Below are positions 1 through 12,313 of a stretch of DNA of 64,000 nt, in pieces. The notes beneath the pieces are model-generated. The model had not been told where the DNA came from. It searched no databases and saw only the letters and a program-made list of their open reading frames with translations. The translations under genes were made by a program, and so were the position numbers. The stretch comes from Dermanyssus gallinae (taxonomy: Eukaryota; Arthropoda; Arachnida; Mesostigmata; Dermanyssidae), in NCBI GenBank assembly GCA_003439945.1, contig QVRM01005378.1, forward strand, positions 854,001 through 918,000. The letters are read 5' to 3'. Each line of letters starts with the position of its first letter. Position 1 is the stretch's first letter.

Positions 1-412
1 ACGCACGCACTCCCAATGTTTTGTTTGTTGGATTGAGTTGGCATGGCCGCCGAATCTGACCTAACCCACATACAACTCGACAAACATCTCTTTAAGGAGC
101 CTCTCGCAGTGATATTGTATTTATTATACCATTTGACCCTTGACTATGTACCTAAGAAAGGTGATTTTAATAAATGCATGAAGGCAACAAACAGTCGACA
201 AGTAGAAGAAGGCCACCTTCTCTCAACAGCCTCAACTTTGCCTCTTAACAGCCGCAATAGATTGGCTTACCTACTAGCTACCGATAGAACGACAGCTCTC
301 ACCAATGATCTCCTCGAGAGAGTCGGCAGATTCAAATTGAGTTGTTAGAGGGTCTTAAACTACTGTGTTAGTAGCCTCGTACGAAGATGATGTGGAAAGA
401 CTACTACTATGT
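1..412. other. No recognisable feature
   Basis: Unique-looking sequence. A short plus-strand frame (43-348) has no recognisable domain. Confidence 0.5.
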
Positions 413-423
413 TAGACTGTCGT

Positions 424-610
424 GTCGAACCCGATGGCGTGGTGGGTGCATTCGTGTACGCGTCGTGACCGAAGGAAACACATAGGTGTTGCACGGGCTC
501 GAGCCCCACCGTTGCACATTTGTATATATAGCGTCCGTCTTACGAAGCAATGCGAAAGCAACCCCGTGGACGTTAAATGTTGGTTGAAGGTCAGCCCCCG
601 AAAAAGTCTG
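424..610 (+). mobile_element. tRNA-derived SINE, family 1, copy A
   Basis: The head carries a pol III A-box-like TGGCGTGGTGGG and a B-box-like GGGCTCGAGCCCC. The body contains CCGTTGCACATTTGTA, CTTACGAAGCAATGCGAAAG and GTTAAATGTTGG, and ends near GTCAGCCCCCGAAAAAG. The same order of blocks occurs at 28376-28583 and, reversed, at 13656-13850. Nearly matching TAGACTGTC (413-421) and TAGACTATC (611-619) flank it and may be target-site duplications. Confidence 0.7.
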
Positions 611-619
611 TAGACTATC

Positions 620-999
620 GTTTTAACAAAGAACTGCTAAAGTTGACGCTAGTTTTTAAATTGCCACCGCTATAACCACGCCCCAGTTAGAAGACCCTAC
701 AAACACACGCACATACTGTGCGTCATTGTACTAGCTGTAATCTACGCGGTGTATGTAGGGTCCATCACAAGATACGCTAGCGGCCGGGTTTCTATGAGCG
801 CAATGGGACGTGACGATGTAGGCTCTGCTGCGAGTTAGATGCGCCCTTTGATGCGTGCCGCCGGGCAGCGTTACTCAACTGCCCCGATATATTTTGCTTT
901 GAACGCGTGAGCAATGTGCGACTGGTCACGCACAGCCAAAGGGCACAGTTCGAGCAGTTTTTACCTTTGTTCTCAGGCATATATATGCGTGTCTATATA
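620..999. other. No recognisable feature
   Basis: Unique sequence between the two SINEs. Short opposing frames have no support. Confidence 0.5.
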
Positions 1000-1270
1000 T
1001 GGCGCGGTCTAGGGGGTTTGTGCGTTACTCAGTTTGTCAACAGCCAGGGTGTCGCCGGGGTTCGATCCCTGGTGTTCATCGAATTCTCTTTCAGCTCATT
1101 GAGAATAGATGATAAACAATACCGCAGAAAATCAGCAACCAAGCTGCCACAAGGACTGTTGGGAAAGCCCTAGATATCTCAACATAACGCCTACGCTGCC
1201 GTTCTAAGCGCCCCTGATAATAAAAAGGTAAGATGCGTATTTAGATATACATATCAATTGAATAATAATT
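1000..1270 (+). mobile_element. tRNA-derived SINE, family 2, copy A
   Basis: The head has an A-box-like TGGCGCGGTCTAGGG and the B-box GGGTTCGATCCCT. The body contains GAGAATAGATGATAAACA, GCCACAAGGACTGTTGGG, CCCTAGATATCTCAACAT and ends TTAGATATACATATCAATTG. It aligns over its whole length with the reverse copy at 61523-61778. Confidence 0.75.
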
Positions 1271-1571
1271 CTATCATAAAAGAAACACCTTTTACTCTAA
1301 AGTTCTATTGAAACGCAGCAAATTGAAAGGTAGGTATAGGCAAATTGAAATTATTTTTCCGACTTCCTCGTTGATGGCAACGATTTTACAGTACGATAAT
1401 TTTGTCTTCATCGTTGTCAACTTCTCTCATCCGCCCAGCCCAGTCGATAATAATAGCTTTCTGCTTAAAAGAAGATTGTGCGAGTGCGTTATCTAGTATC
1501 GCTGCTTGCGTAACGCAGGCATCGGTTCTTTGACCATGAGTGTTCGCTCCGTCATATCAATACAAACGTTG

Positions 1572-1662
1572 GTCATATCAGCTTGTTGGAGTAGTCCTTT
1601 GCTAATGTCCTTCCTACGTAACGTTAATCATATCAGCTTGTTAGAATAGCCCTTTGCTTATT
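1572..1662. repeat. Direct repeat of about 30 bp
   Basis: CATATCAGCTTGTTGGAGTA followed by GTCCTTTGCT recurs about 57 bp later as CATATCAGCTTGTTAGAATA followed by GCCCTTTGCT. It resembles the core of the 34-bp minisatellite near 8 kb. Confidence 0.65.
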
Positions 1663-1919
1663 CATAACTTATTACGTTATAAATATCAGTCCGTCATTTC
1701 TGTTGCGTGCTGCTATTGTTAGAGAATTATTCTGTTCTGTTCCGCTATGCTAGTGGTAACCGTTGTTAGCAGTGCGATTACTGTTAATGTGTTTTCTATA
1801 CTGCTGACTGCGATGTATACTACGAATCTATACCTAATGGCGACATATGTCGCGTTAAATCTGTTGCTGCCTTCTATATTGGTGTTTTCGATACAACGTG
1901 CTTTTTCTTAGATTGTCGT

Positions 1920-1965
<46 letters not shown>

Positions 1966-3070
1966 ATTGTTACCACTTCAGGCTTATTTCTTGATCTCAC
2001 TTTAAATCTTTAGTCAGCTCATTTCTTATCACTACTGGTATGCTTGCTTAAACACCTGCAATCATGTCGGATTTTCTTATCACACTACCAGCGGGTGTCG
2101 TATCGAGAAAAACGTCATTCCATGGGCTGACCGACAAAACAGAAAATTCTGGCTAATCGGTGTGCTCGTAAACCGTGTTTAGTGGTGGCCTAGTATTACT
2201 GAATGACTCATCAGAATGCCTATCGAACAGCTCTGTGAAACGAGCTCATTAAGGCTTTCGTTCGAGGCGGTATAATGTTAGTTGACCCGTGCAACGTAAC
2301 CCAACCGTGCCAACTGCCTCCACAAGGCATTAAGCTGAAATGCGTTTGTCTAACAAGACGTAAGCGGACTGCCAAACAATTGTAATTGTTTGCGCGGACA
2401 CACAATGCACTGATCACATGTTGAACAGCGGAAGAAACTGTAATATCGTTCTGCAGTAGCAGCTGTTATTTCAGCTTGGATTGCCGATAAAACCCGCCAA
2501 AGTAGGAACAGATGTCGAATAAAGTCCACAAACTATTATAAGTAGTAGCCCATTTCAATTGACTTCAGAAATATATTCACTTCCGCCGTTTGCTGTTTGG
2601 TGGGTACTACGAAGATCTCAAAAAGAGCCTTATCAAGCTCGATGCGTAGCGCATTAGACATTCAGGCAAAATTTGAATGACAAAGGACTGCACTATATAT
2701 ATATATATATATATAAATATATTTATACAGCCATCGTCACCCGCTCATGGCTTTGTGTCAAAACTGAACGGAATGATACCGAATGATTTGAGTGAGCGCA
2801 ACAAAGTAAAACGTCTAACAAAATGCCTTTCTTAGCTTGGAACACAATGAGTCTCCGTTCTTGGACCAAATTGTTACCTGTGGCAAAAAATGGATCTTTT
2901 GCTACACTGTGCAACGTGGAAGATTCTGATGCGCCCCAGGCAAGTCTCGCCTGAAGACGCCAAGTTGATTACCCCATTCGCGCATGATTTTGCTCTCTGA
3001 ACTTGCTTATACAGAGAGGGGGGGGAAGCCCCGATGGCCCAAATTGTACGCCCCTCACACGATACGAAGC
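1663..3070. other. AT-rich unique DNA with two TA arrays
   Basis: Only the TA arrays near 1923 and 2695 stand out. Overlapping minus-strand frames at 2723-3074 have no recognised motif. Confidence 0.5.
1923..1959. repeat. (TA)n array
   Basis: About 37 bp of TA. Similar arrays of 20-40 bp occur near 2695, 5826 (fused to a GT run), 15083, 15432, 16940, 18303, 18383, 18510, 29662, 50724, 54163, 54388, 58400, 60541 and 61779. Confidence 0.95.
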
Positions 3071-3810
3071 ACACGTGGCAGCAGCAGCAATAACAACAAT
3101 AATAAACCTACTCTCCTAGACTAGCACCTCATATCCCGGATGATGTCTGAGAGCTTCTCATAGCACGACTAGGTCATATTTAACACACTTAACACCCACG
3201 CCGAGGACAACAACAATCACAACAACAACGAAGACCTCGACGACGACGACGATAACGACACAACAAAATACTCTACACGCTCACAAACAAGCAGAGCGAT
3301 CACCCACAAGAGAATTACGATCCTACAACGCTGCCATACTGCATGATATGACCTGCACGAAACTCAACTGTATGACGCAACTGCAAATTGCACAACCTTG
3401 CCTCTCTGACTAAATGTCTCTCTGTCTATATGTCCATCTACGTATCTATCTCTCTATCATCTCTCTGTCTGCCTGGGATCAGCCATCAAACGTTGTCCAA
3501 TACAGCACGCCGCGGTCTACGCACGACGTAACCACGTACCACGACGATCCACCACCATGGTTATTGGCGACTGCCACTGTGGCTCGTGTATCCGTGGCTT
3601 GAACGCCTGGCGCTCGTGAAGTGATCTGTCAACAAACACCACGCACAGTACAAACGCCACAGCAGGCGTTGCAGCGACGCATGCTTACGATTTCGGTAGA
3701 ACACCACCAGACGCGGAAGAGTGAGCTAGCAGATATCGTCGCTCCGATTCAGCAGATGAACGTTTTCGCCGACAGTACGCTTCTGTTACCGTCTGTCCGT
3801 TCTTAACCTC

Positions 3811-3990
3811 GGCAGTAGCAGCAACAACAACAACAACAACAAAGTCTACCGAAGTACTAACAACAACAACGCCTACCGAAGTACTATTGCTGCCAAAACA
3901 GCAGCAGCAGCAACAACAACAACAACGACTAGAGAAGCAACGGCAACAACCGCAACAACAATTACCAGTCCAGTAACAGCAGTAGCAACG
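3811..3990. repeat. CAA/CAG trinucleotide tracts
   Basis: Runs of CAA and CAG units are mixed with a repeated block CTACCGAAGTACTA (about 3845 and 3872). No gene is evident. Confidence 0.9.
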
Positions 3991-4964
3991 GCAACAACAA
4001 CAACACCTCGTTCTTCTGCCAATTTCGTACTTTCCCGCTTCTTCCCGTTCACTGCGTCACCACGCTTACTCACCAGCCAGCGCCTTCAGAAGTACTCCCG
4101 TCAAATGTCGACGAGGATGGCTTTGACAAAGCCGACCAACTGTTTCAGCTTACGGCGCACGTCTCGCAGCTAACACGAGCGGCCTTTCTTCTCTACTCTA
4201 TCACGGTTCCTACTACTAACTACTTTGACTGCTACTGCTAACTAGTACAACAATTCCAACAACACACACACAAACTACCGCTGTTACGAATGTTACAGCT
4301 GCTCCTATTCGACCGACTGCTACGAAGTCAAGCCAGAAAAGGTGGCCCTGCAGCCAGCAAGCTGCCGTTCTTGTCCAGCGTTGTATTGATTGGTCGAGGT
4401 CGGAGCCCTCAACTTTCGAGCCCCGCTAGCCTCGATGACGCGAACCCCACTAAACTTATCGTCTATCTGACTGTCTGTCCATCTGTCTGTCTATCTATCT
4501 GTCTGTCCGTTTGGTGTGGGGGTTCCCTTGAGCTGGACAAGAGAAGAGTCAAACTTGTAGTGAGGTAGTAGTGAAGCTACTGTACTTGTAGTGCTGCGAG
4601 TTGCCTTGACTACTCGCCTCCGAGACTTAGTGGATGGTTGGCTAGTTCTGTAACCGGCCGGTTGCCGCACTTCTATGCGAGATACAGACAGAGAGACAAG
4701 GGCAGACGCACAGACAGATAAATAGCAGTGACTGGCTGGCTGGTTGGCACGAAGCCAGCCTACGGAGCCAGCCAGGATACGAAGGGACACGCGAACCACA
4801 GCGCGGCCCGGGGAACAACACGCGCAGGCTGGCTCACTGCGCCTACGCCTTCGTTTCCGAGCAGCGGGCGAACAACGTCGAGACCAACGTCGAGTCATGG
4901 ACCGTTGAACGGACCGGTCGGACATGAATCGGCATCGGCCGTTGCTTGAGCTATGAGCGGCGTT
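3991..4964. other. Low-complexity DNA, no gene
   Basis: Contains a TCTG/TCTA run near 4465-4512 and GC-rich stretches open in several frames at once. No domain seen. Confidence 0.5.
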
Positions 4965-5130
4965 TGTGAGTTGTTGTTGCTGCAGCTGTTGTTGTTGTAG
5001 TTGTTGCAGCTGTTGTTGTTGTTGTTGTTGTTGTTGCTGCTGCTGCTGTTGTTCTTGTTGCTGCTGCTGTTGTTGTTCTTGTTGGTATTGCTATTGTCGT
5101 TGCTGTTGTCCGTGTTCTTATTATTGCTGC
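4965..5130. repeat. TTG/CTG trinucleotide tract
   Basis: GTT/GCT-type repeats over about 160 bp. They generate a poly-Leu frame on one strand and an Asn/Ser frame on the other, both artefacts of composition. Confidence 0.92.
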
Positions 5131-5824
5131 TCCTGCGGCTGAAGCTGTCTATAATGAGCGCTGTCTTTTTTGCTCTTGTTGCCCTAGTAGATGAGTCACA
5201 AAGCAGCAGCCGCAGCAGATATAGCAGCAATCCGGGACAGCGGTGTGCCAGGAGCGGGACGACAGAGCGGGACACCGACAAAGGCAAAGGGCTCGTTTGA
5301 ACTGTCTGGTAGTCGACCTTGTAGTCAACCGCGGCCAACTGCGGCATGTTGACCAACGCCGCCGTGCAAGCAGCTACACACTACCGTGGTTAATTTAGTT
5401 TCGATACCTCTTGTTTAGCTGCATTGATTTGTGTCAATTGCCTGCACCTTATTAATTGATCGGCCGGCTGGCCGGCGCGGTTCGCCACCTGTAGAATTGC
5501 AGCACGCGTAACAAGCGTGTTGGACTAGAATTTGGTTTTTCATTTTTTTTCTCGTAAATGTCAAACGTATTAATGATCTCCCTTTGTGCTGTTGTTGTTA
5601 TTGTTGGTGTGTGTAACCTTGTCGCAAAAAGTGATAACAGAGTAATTCTTAACAAACTCGCCTATTGGTTTGAAGTCTGTTTTTAATACTTGTCACAGTA
5701 ATATTAATTGGTGATAATTATTATTGGTATAATTATTGGATTGAACTGTACCGCTTGCCAAATTTTGGGTAAAGAACACACACGTGCCAGTAAAACTGAT
5801 GAGAATATTGGCACACACGTATGC

Positions 5825-5875
<51 letters not shown>

Positions 5876-6876
5876 ATTGTATTACTATGGTTCATATTAT
5901 TTGTACACCTATTATAATATACTACTTTGAGTATTGTTTAAAATTATTACTTTTGATGCAACAAGCACACGACCTCATTTAGCCCCTGGTCAACCTATTC
6001 TGTAGTAAAGCTGTATGATTTCAAGGGTATTTGCAAATACTCATAAAAAAAGCTATTTTATTAATTTATATATTTAGCGGAAATTTAAGCCGAAATCAAT
6101 GAATTGTTTAGAGCAATCTACAATCTAGTTTATCTGAACCTGCAAATGCGTGCTATTCATGTTTCTTCACCCGTTGCCGGGATTCTTGCTTGCGAATTTA
6201 GTGCAGTTAACGTCTGGAGTGGACGCGGTCCTGAGATTAGGCGCGTATCTTCCTCGCGATGGGAAAGATACCATGTAATATAATATGGGTATCCCGGAGA
6301 GTAAAACTCACAAATCCAAAAACAAAATGGTGCGTCAACCGATACGAAACTTCGTACGTCGCTCTGGGTTGATTTATCGATCTAAAAGTATGTGTGTATG
6401 CGTAATTTATTCGCTTTGTCGTTTAAAAAGACATTAGTGACTCACAGAGCGTTATAAATTGCCTGTGTGATTGTGACGAACGATATGCCTGCTTACACAA
6501 CGTGTGACACGGCATCTTGCAGTGTAGAAGAGAAGCAAAAGTCAGCTGCTCAAGGCGATATCTGCTGGGATGCGTAAAATGACATTTACTTGCCGGCACG
6601 TGCCGATAGTCGAACAGGTTACAACGAGTTTTCGCCCTGCTTGTTGCTATATTGCTCGTTTGTTAGTCTTATCCCTAAATACTATCAATATAGTGTACAT
6701 AAAACTTGCTGAATGACCGACAATATATAGGTATCAGCCCGCATATGAACACTCGCAAATATATATATATATATATAACTCATTGTTAGTAGGGAAGTTA
6801 TCAGAACAACACATAGGCCTGATTGTATAAGCAGCGCGTTCCGGCTGTGCTTCGCCCCCCCCCCCTTTTGGCACGG

Positions 6877-6880
<4 letters not shown>
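5131..6880. other. AT-rich unique DNA
   Basis: TA array with adjacent GT run (5826-5872) and a short TA run near 6761. No gene or known repeat seen. Confidence 0.5.

Positions 6881-6943
<63 letters not shown>
6881..6943. repeat. (ATT)n microsatellite
   Basis: About 21 perfect ATT units, preceded by a C-run at about 6847-6855. Confidence 0.97.
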
Positions 6944-6944
<1 letters not shown>

Positions 6945-7942
6945 AGCTCTAAATGAGCACTAACTGGCTGACACTAAAACAGTGCGTTAACACCGTCTTA
7001 TGGAGTGATGGCGTGTGATCATATCGGTGATTGCCCTGATGACGAATTCGACCTTCGCCATAGACTGTCGCGCGCTTCATTTATTGTCTGCGCGCGTGAC
7101 TCATTGCGGGATCTTTGCGACAACGACGTTTGTATAATAGTCATAGAAAAATACGTACAAGATACGACGCATCACCCCCCCCCCAACGCACGTCTTTCTC
7201 AGTTGCCGCTCGATCACGTTTGGCATACGTCTTCTACGGAACGGCACTCCAGCCGCGCCGGCAGGGGGTATAGGCAACCACGTTAATTTACTACTGAGTC
7301 ATCGCCGTTCAGCGAAACTTTAGCAACAACAAAAATGACAACGACGAAGACAAGACAGACCGAAGTAGGATGCAGGAGTTTCTCATGCCGTGACAGATGA
7401 AGCAATAGTCATACTTTGCTCTGGAGGACCGGGTCGGCCTACAGATGGATGAATAACTCCTCTCTTGACGACGACTTATTTTTCTTCTTCTTATTCTGGT
7501 TATTTTTCTTCGCCTTACTTGCCAGATCCTTCTCTAGCCTTCTCCTCGAGAACTTACTATCTTGACACACGGCACATCTTAACGACCCACAAACACCTTC
7601 GTCTGCACACCCACGAAGCCACAAAGTCTACTGGAAGAAGAATACTTGCTCATCTTGCTGATGCCAATTCGTAATGGCAGTTATCCGAACTGCCCGGGTT
7701 TTTGCCCGAAAAGTTGACGAATCAGTCTTTGCTTTTAATCCGGGTCCACGGACACGTTATGTTGACCTACTGCTCTTGTTTACCTTGCCAACAAATTCTC
7801 GCTCGAGGACTTTATCATTTGGCTTATAACTTCAGTGATTGGATGCAGCTGATCAACTGATTTGACAAAGCATGGCTTCACTCGGCCGCCGGAAACAGCG
7901 TCAAGGCTTCCCTTATTTGCGCTTTGTTGAGTAGACCACTGC
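6944..7942. other. No recognisable feature
   Basis: Short plus-strand frame 7005-7286 and short minus-strand frames 7439-7624 and 7780-7974. None has a motif I can name. Confidence 0.45.
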
Positions 7943-8156
7943 ACTCGTCTAACAGCTAATACCACGCCCGCCACTAGTGGATTGGTCTAACGGCGCGTTT
8001 ATCTAACGACCAATACCAAGTCACCAGCTTGTTAATCTAACGACCAATACTATGTCACCAGTTTGTTAATCTAACGGCCAATGCTATGCCGCCAGCTTGT
8101 TGGTCTAACGGCCAATACTACGCCACCAGCTTGTTAATCTAATAGCCAATGTCATC
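7943..8156. repeat. 34-bp minisatellite
   Basis: Four adjacent 34-bp units start at 8023, 8057, 8091 and 8125, close to ACCAGCTTGTTAATCTAACG plus GCCAATACTATGCC. More degenerate units lie to the left from about 7943 (GTCTAACAGCTAATACCACG). A related CAGCTTGTTRGARTAG motif is repeated at 1579 and 1635. Confidence 0.8.
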
Positions 8157-8499
8157 AATTGATGATTTTCGACTTCGTGAAACCGATAAAATATTACATG
8201 ATTTATTTCGTAATGATTATTACGCAATCACTTTGCATTTCAAGATGGCACATCATTGTTATATAATCGTCATTGCGTACAATTTGAACACTTGAGCGAC
8301 CGTCTCACCGGGCGAAAAATTGCGATGACAATGCGTCTGACATCTCACTGCGTGGTATTTAGCTCACATCTGCGAGCAGAGCCGACATTAAATGCCAATT
8401 CGGTGAACACCTTGAGTCGAGCATACCAAATGATGATAGCCAATGAACAATGTACCTTGTGTATGCCATTCGAGCCTCAAGTTCCCCGGAGCTACATCT
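8157..8499. other. No recognisable feature
   Basis: Unique DNA between the minisatellite and the LINE relic. Confidence 0.5.
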
Positions 8500-9250
8500 A
8501 ACTGTACTACCTATGCCGAGGCCTCAGTCACTTTCCCTGCCGCTCCAACAGAAATTGCTGAAGTGGTCCTGAAATAAGTGACATAAGCCTGGCTTTGTAG
8601 CAGTAACCGAAGCGATTTCTTGCCGTCTGCGACTTGCAAAGAACACGCTTCATATATTTTGTGAAGTAAGCCTCTAGCTGCGCAAAAGTTGCCGGTGCTA
8701 GCCTCACACCCTGCCAAAACTGTAGCTTAACATTGGCACAGTCTTAAACTTAAAAAGACGCACTGCCGCACTCAGAGACAGTCTTTGACTGGTCTCTCTC
8801 ACCTCTGTGTGAATAGGTGCACGATATCTGTCACCGATGTGTTGGGTAAAAGTCGTTCTTTTTTGCTGTAGTCTTACACCCAAATACGAGAAGGAGTAAC
8901 GGAAATACGGCAGTTGAAGTTGCCTCCGACCAAAGTGGGTAGCTGGGGGTTGAACTCCGCTAGACCAGCACTGGCCACATCAGCAACCTCAACATCATCG
9001 TAATGAGAGGTGGTAACAGGTAGAACAATGCAAGGTTGAAACGACCTGAGGTGAGTGTCATTAAGCATTCACCTCGACACACACACATTGAATTCGGCTA
9101 GCACCACATTTGCCGATGTAACGGTTAAATTCGTGCAAGACGGCCGACGTATGCAACTTGACAATGTGTCTCCCATTCCAGATGACGAGAACTACCTTGC
9201 ACGTGACGCATACGAGTGGTTGTGTTTGAGACATAAACAATGCGCCCATT
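8500..9250 (-). pseudogene. Degraded LINE fragment (endonuclease and RT C-terminus)
   Basis: Two minus-strand pieces of a non-LTR retrotransposon lie close together. At 8874-9068 the frame contains NPQLPTLVGGNFNCRIS, a degraded form of the endonuclease 'vlGGDFNcri' motif (the catalytic Asp reads Asn). At about 8580-8790 broken frames give RLFKFKTVPMLSYSFGRV and LAPATFAQLEAYFTKYMKRV, matching the end of the RT domain ('lF..kv.P.lsYg', 'LE.....YlKRvLg'). Their closeness implies loss of most of the RT core. Frameshifts and stops are present. Confidence 0.5.
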
Positions 9251-9624
9251 TTTCTTTATTATTTGTATAAATATTGTTACTAAATAGTATTTATTTAATT
9301 ACAGATAAGATCTACATTTAAGAGTACAAAGATAGTGTTAGCTGCCAGGACGTCGTAATTTGGCGTATATTTACGCCAAAAACGCTTTATTTCGAAAAAT
9401 AAGACGAGAAGAAAGAAGAAGATGTTGCAAACGGTGAGACCAAAAACGTGGACATCAGATCAAACGGGCACGACGACAACAACAACAACAACAGCAATAA
9501 CGACAATCAATTGCTATGTCTCAATTAGTTCGACGATAAGCGCGCCTACACGCCGAAGCCTGCGTGAAGTATTAGGGCACGGCACTGCTTTCGGACATAT
9601 CTTAGCAAATTAATAGCAGCATCG

Positions 9625-10135
9625 TCGCCATGACCTCAATCCCGGATCCACAGAAGCTCTCAGTAAATACAGCTCTAATACTGTTCAACCTGAAGATGGC
9701 TTCAGTGGTATCACATTCATCTGGGAACACCTATTTGCTCAACAGCTGAGCGCTCTCGACGCGGTGAAAGCAACGTTTCTTCAGAGAGTTTTGGGCCTCA
9801 CCAGAAACGCACAAAACAGGCTAACTTATATTCTATCGAGAACTGGTAAACTGCTTTCAACTTCCGCTTACCGCTTCACTGTAAAATTTCCGTAGGCACT
9901 TTGAGCAGAAAATTAAAGAAGTGCCAGAAGCGTTCTAAAAAACATGGGTTCCATCACAAACTGCCATCACACTGAACTCTATAACCCTTCCGATGAGTGT
10001 CGCTGCACATTTTGCGGCCTCAGTTGCACCAAATAACGTCATGAAACAGTTCAGTCAGCGCCAGCTATCTGGGCGTTGTGCCGGTCACATTTTCCGGAGA
10101 TGCATACATGGCACAACATATTCTATATATGTGCA
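9625..10135 (+). pseudogene. Degraded LINE fragment (RT C-terminus and CCHC-like knuckle)
   Basis: The plus strand reads LSALDAVKATFLQRVLGLTR followed by NAQNRLTYILSRTGKL, typical of the sequence just after the RT domain in non-LTR elements. About 150 bp on comes ECRCTFCGLSCTK, a stop, then RHETVQSAPAIWALC, a degraded Cys/His knuckle. It resembles the minus-strand fragment at 8500-8800 and may be the same family in opposite orientation. Stops make it inactive. Confidence 0.5.
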
Positions 10136-10139
10136 ATAT

Positions 10140-10920
10140 TAACGGAAACGAATCGATTTTCAAGAGTTAATTAACACGTTTAATGTAATTAACAATACCA
10201 GAATATGATGTAATAATTAAAAGTAAAATAAAAACAAATTGGATAGATATAGAAGCGTAACAATAAGTCAAATAATGGAAGTCGTTAAGTTCTGGAAACA
10301 GCAACAATAAAAAACGCACGGGTTTATCGCCGATCACCGGAGAAGAACTTAGGAGAAGACAGTTGTCACATCCCTACCACCAAATTACCTTACCACGATC
10401 ACCGCCAAGTTCATGACGTTGCGAGCATACCCTTCGTTGCCTTCTGACACGATTGAGAGAAGAGCTAGTTCACAATGGTCACGGATTCGAGACCGCATAA
10501 TCAGTAGCAGTAAGAATAATCGTAGTAACAACACAATGCTTCGATAGCTTATTTGGAGATCACTGTCTCTGCGAGGTCTACGTAAGTTTTTATGGCCAAT
10601 AAATAGACATATCAACAATTGTGGTCGAGATGCTCTGGTATGCCACTACTTCACAATCTAGGAAGCCCCGGCCGACGAATAAATACAAGCAGCTTGTGGG
10701 AGCAGTAAAACTTAATTTCTAGAAACGGTTGTTCTAGAGATGCTCCATTTCGGCGTAGCAGTTAGAAGCGTTAGATTACTTCTTTGATATCAAATCACAT
10801 AATATGAGATCTGAATCTTCTGAGGCTTGTTCCGAGCTTATCAATGGTCTTTTTGGATACATAATAATATGCATAACAATGTTTGCGAGGGCTGCTTTTG
10901 TTGCTACAAGTTTGCAGTTG
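10140..10920. other. No recognisable feature
   Basis: AT-rich to 10300, then mixed unique DNA. No gene, repeat family or RNA recognised. Confidence 0.5.

Positions 10921-10921
<1 letters not shown>

Positions 10922-10987
<66 letters not shown>
10922..10987. repeat. (TA)n array
   Basis: About 66 bp of pure TA; it creates a Tyr-Ile repeat in translated frames. Confidence 0.97.
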
Positions 10988-10990
<3 letters not shown>

Positions 10991-11033
10991 TTGAGCAAAT
11001 GCTATTAAGTTTTTCTAATTTTAATTATATGTT

Positions 11034-11474
11034 TCATATGATCGTTGTTGTTATCTGAGGTGTGTCTCGTGCTATTTTGCCTTGTGTTTTGCTAACAGCG
11101 TCTATAAGAGAGATGTGAGCACTCTTGAGGCTTTTACTTTTTGATATATGTGTTGAGCTTAGTTCTTGTTTGATGCTAGCGTTGCAACCGCTGGTATCGC
11201 CTGGTGTTTTCATTGTTTTAACGGTTACGCTGCTCTGCTTCTGCTTAGCGGATGGAAACGCATCCACATTCCAACGCATTCTTCTCTGGCTAATTAAAAT
11301 AACTACTGGCACTTGGAGGTAGCTGTTCGTTGACAGGCACCAATATCGCCACCACCAGCCACAACATCGGCTCGGCATATCAAAGAGAGCGAACGCTTTG
11401 ATATTAATCATCAAAGTTTCAAATGCGGCTCGAACACAGCCCGTTCGGGTAATACGGCGTCTCCTCTGTGGCAA
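11034..11474 (-). CDS. Unassigned 146-codon open frame
   Basis: This is one of the longer non-repetitive frames. Its C-terminal 80 residues are Ser/Lys/Thr-rich (KTMKTPGDTSGCNASIKQEL) with ordinary codon use. A possible acceptor (TTTTAATTAG at about 11290) lies inside it. No domain is recognised and chance is a serious alternative. Confidence 0.18.
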   Translation of the reverse strand: MPQRRRRITRTGCVRAAFETLMINIKAFALFDMPSRCCGWWWRYWCLSTNSYLQVPVVILISQRRMRWNVDAFPSAKQKQSSVTVKTMKTPGDTSGCNASIKQELSSTHISKSKSLKSAHISLIDAVSKTQGKIARDTPQITTTII

Positions 11475-11640
11475 AACGCGAAGAGGAAAACAACATTAAC
11501 AACAACAATACGGAGAACGCGGAATAACCGGCATTTCCTAGTCGATCTACCGTCGCAGCTGTCTTCTGATTAATCAATAGTAGTCAGCTTAAACAAAGAA
11601 GTATCGCTGTTGTCGTTCTTTTCATGATCTCAGAATCAGC

Positions 11641-11780
11641 AGGCGCAGCTGCAGCAGCAGCAGCAGCAACAATAATAACAACAACAGCAACAGTAATGCA
11701 ACAACAGCAATGCAACAACAACGACAACAAAAACAACAGCAGCAACAACAACAACAGAAACAACAACAGCGATAACAACA
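11641..11780. repeat. CAG/CAA trinucleotide tract
   Basis: GCAGCAGCAGCAGCAACA-type repeats that drift into CAA units. No flanking gene evidence. Confidence 0.92.
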
Positions 11781-12247
11781 ACGGCGAGTTTTGCCATCGC
11801 GTTAGACTTCGTGAAGTTCGGCTGGACCACCTGTCGCGGCGTTCCCGGAGACAACGACCACGACCACGACGTCGTTACGGCGGACAAACTGCACGCTAGC
11901 GGCGACGCTGCCATTTCGTAGTGTGTACTCATCCCTGTAGCGTCTGTCGATAGCTGTGTCGTCTCGTTTTCTGCGTTCGCACGCTCTTATCTACAGACAC
12001 CGTACATACGCCTATAGGTATGGTGTCTGTGTTCTGTGTGCTCTTATACCTTCTCTTCTTTCTCTCTTTCTACAGGAGGTTATCGTTCTTGCTGTTGTAG
12101 CTGTTGCTGCTGCTGCTGCTGTTGTTGTTGTTATCCATGAGGTGACTGCACCTGGTCGTCCAGTGTCATGGCTGTTCCTCTATTCATTTTGGTGGCGTGG
12201 GCCCAACAGACCTTCGGTGTCAACGGACAAACCAAATTCTCTCTTAG

Positions 12248-12313
<66 letters not shown>

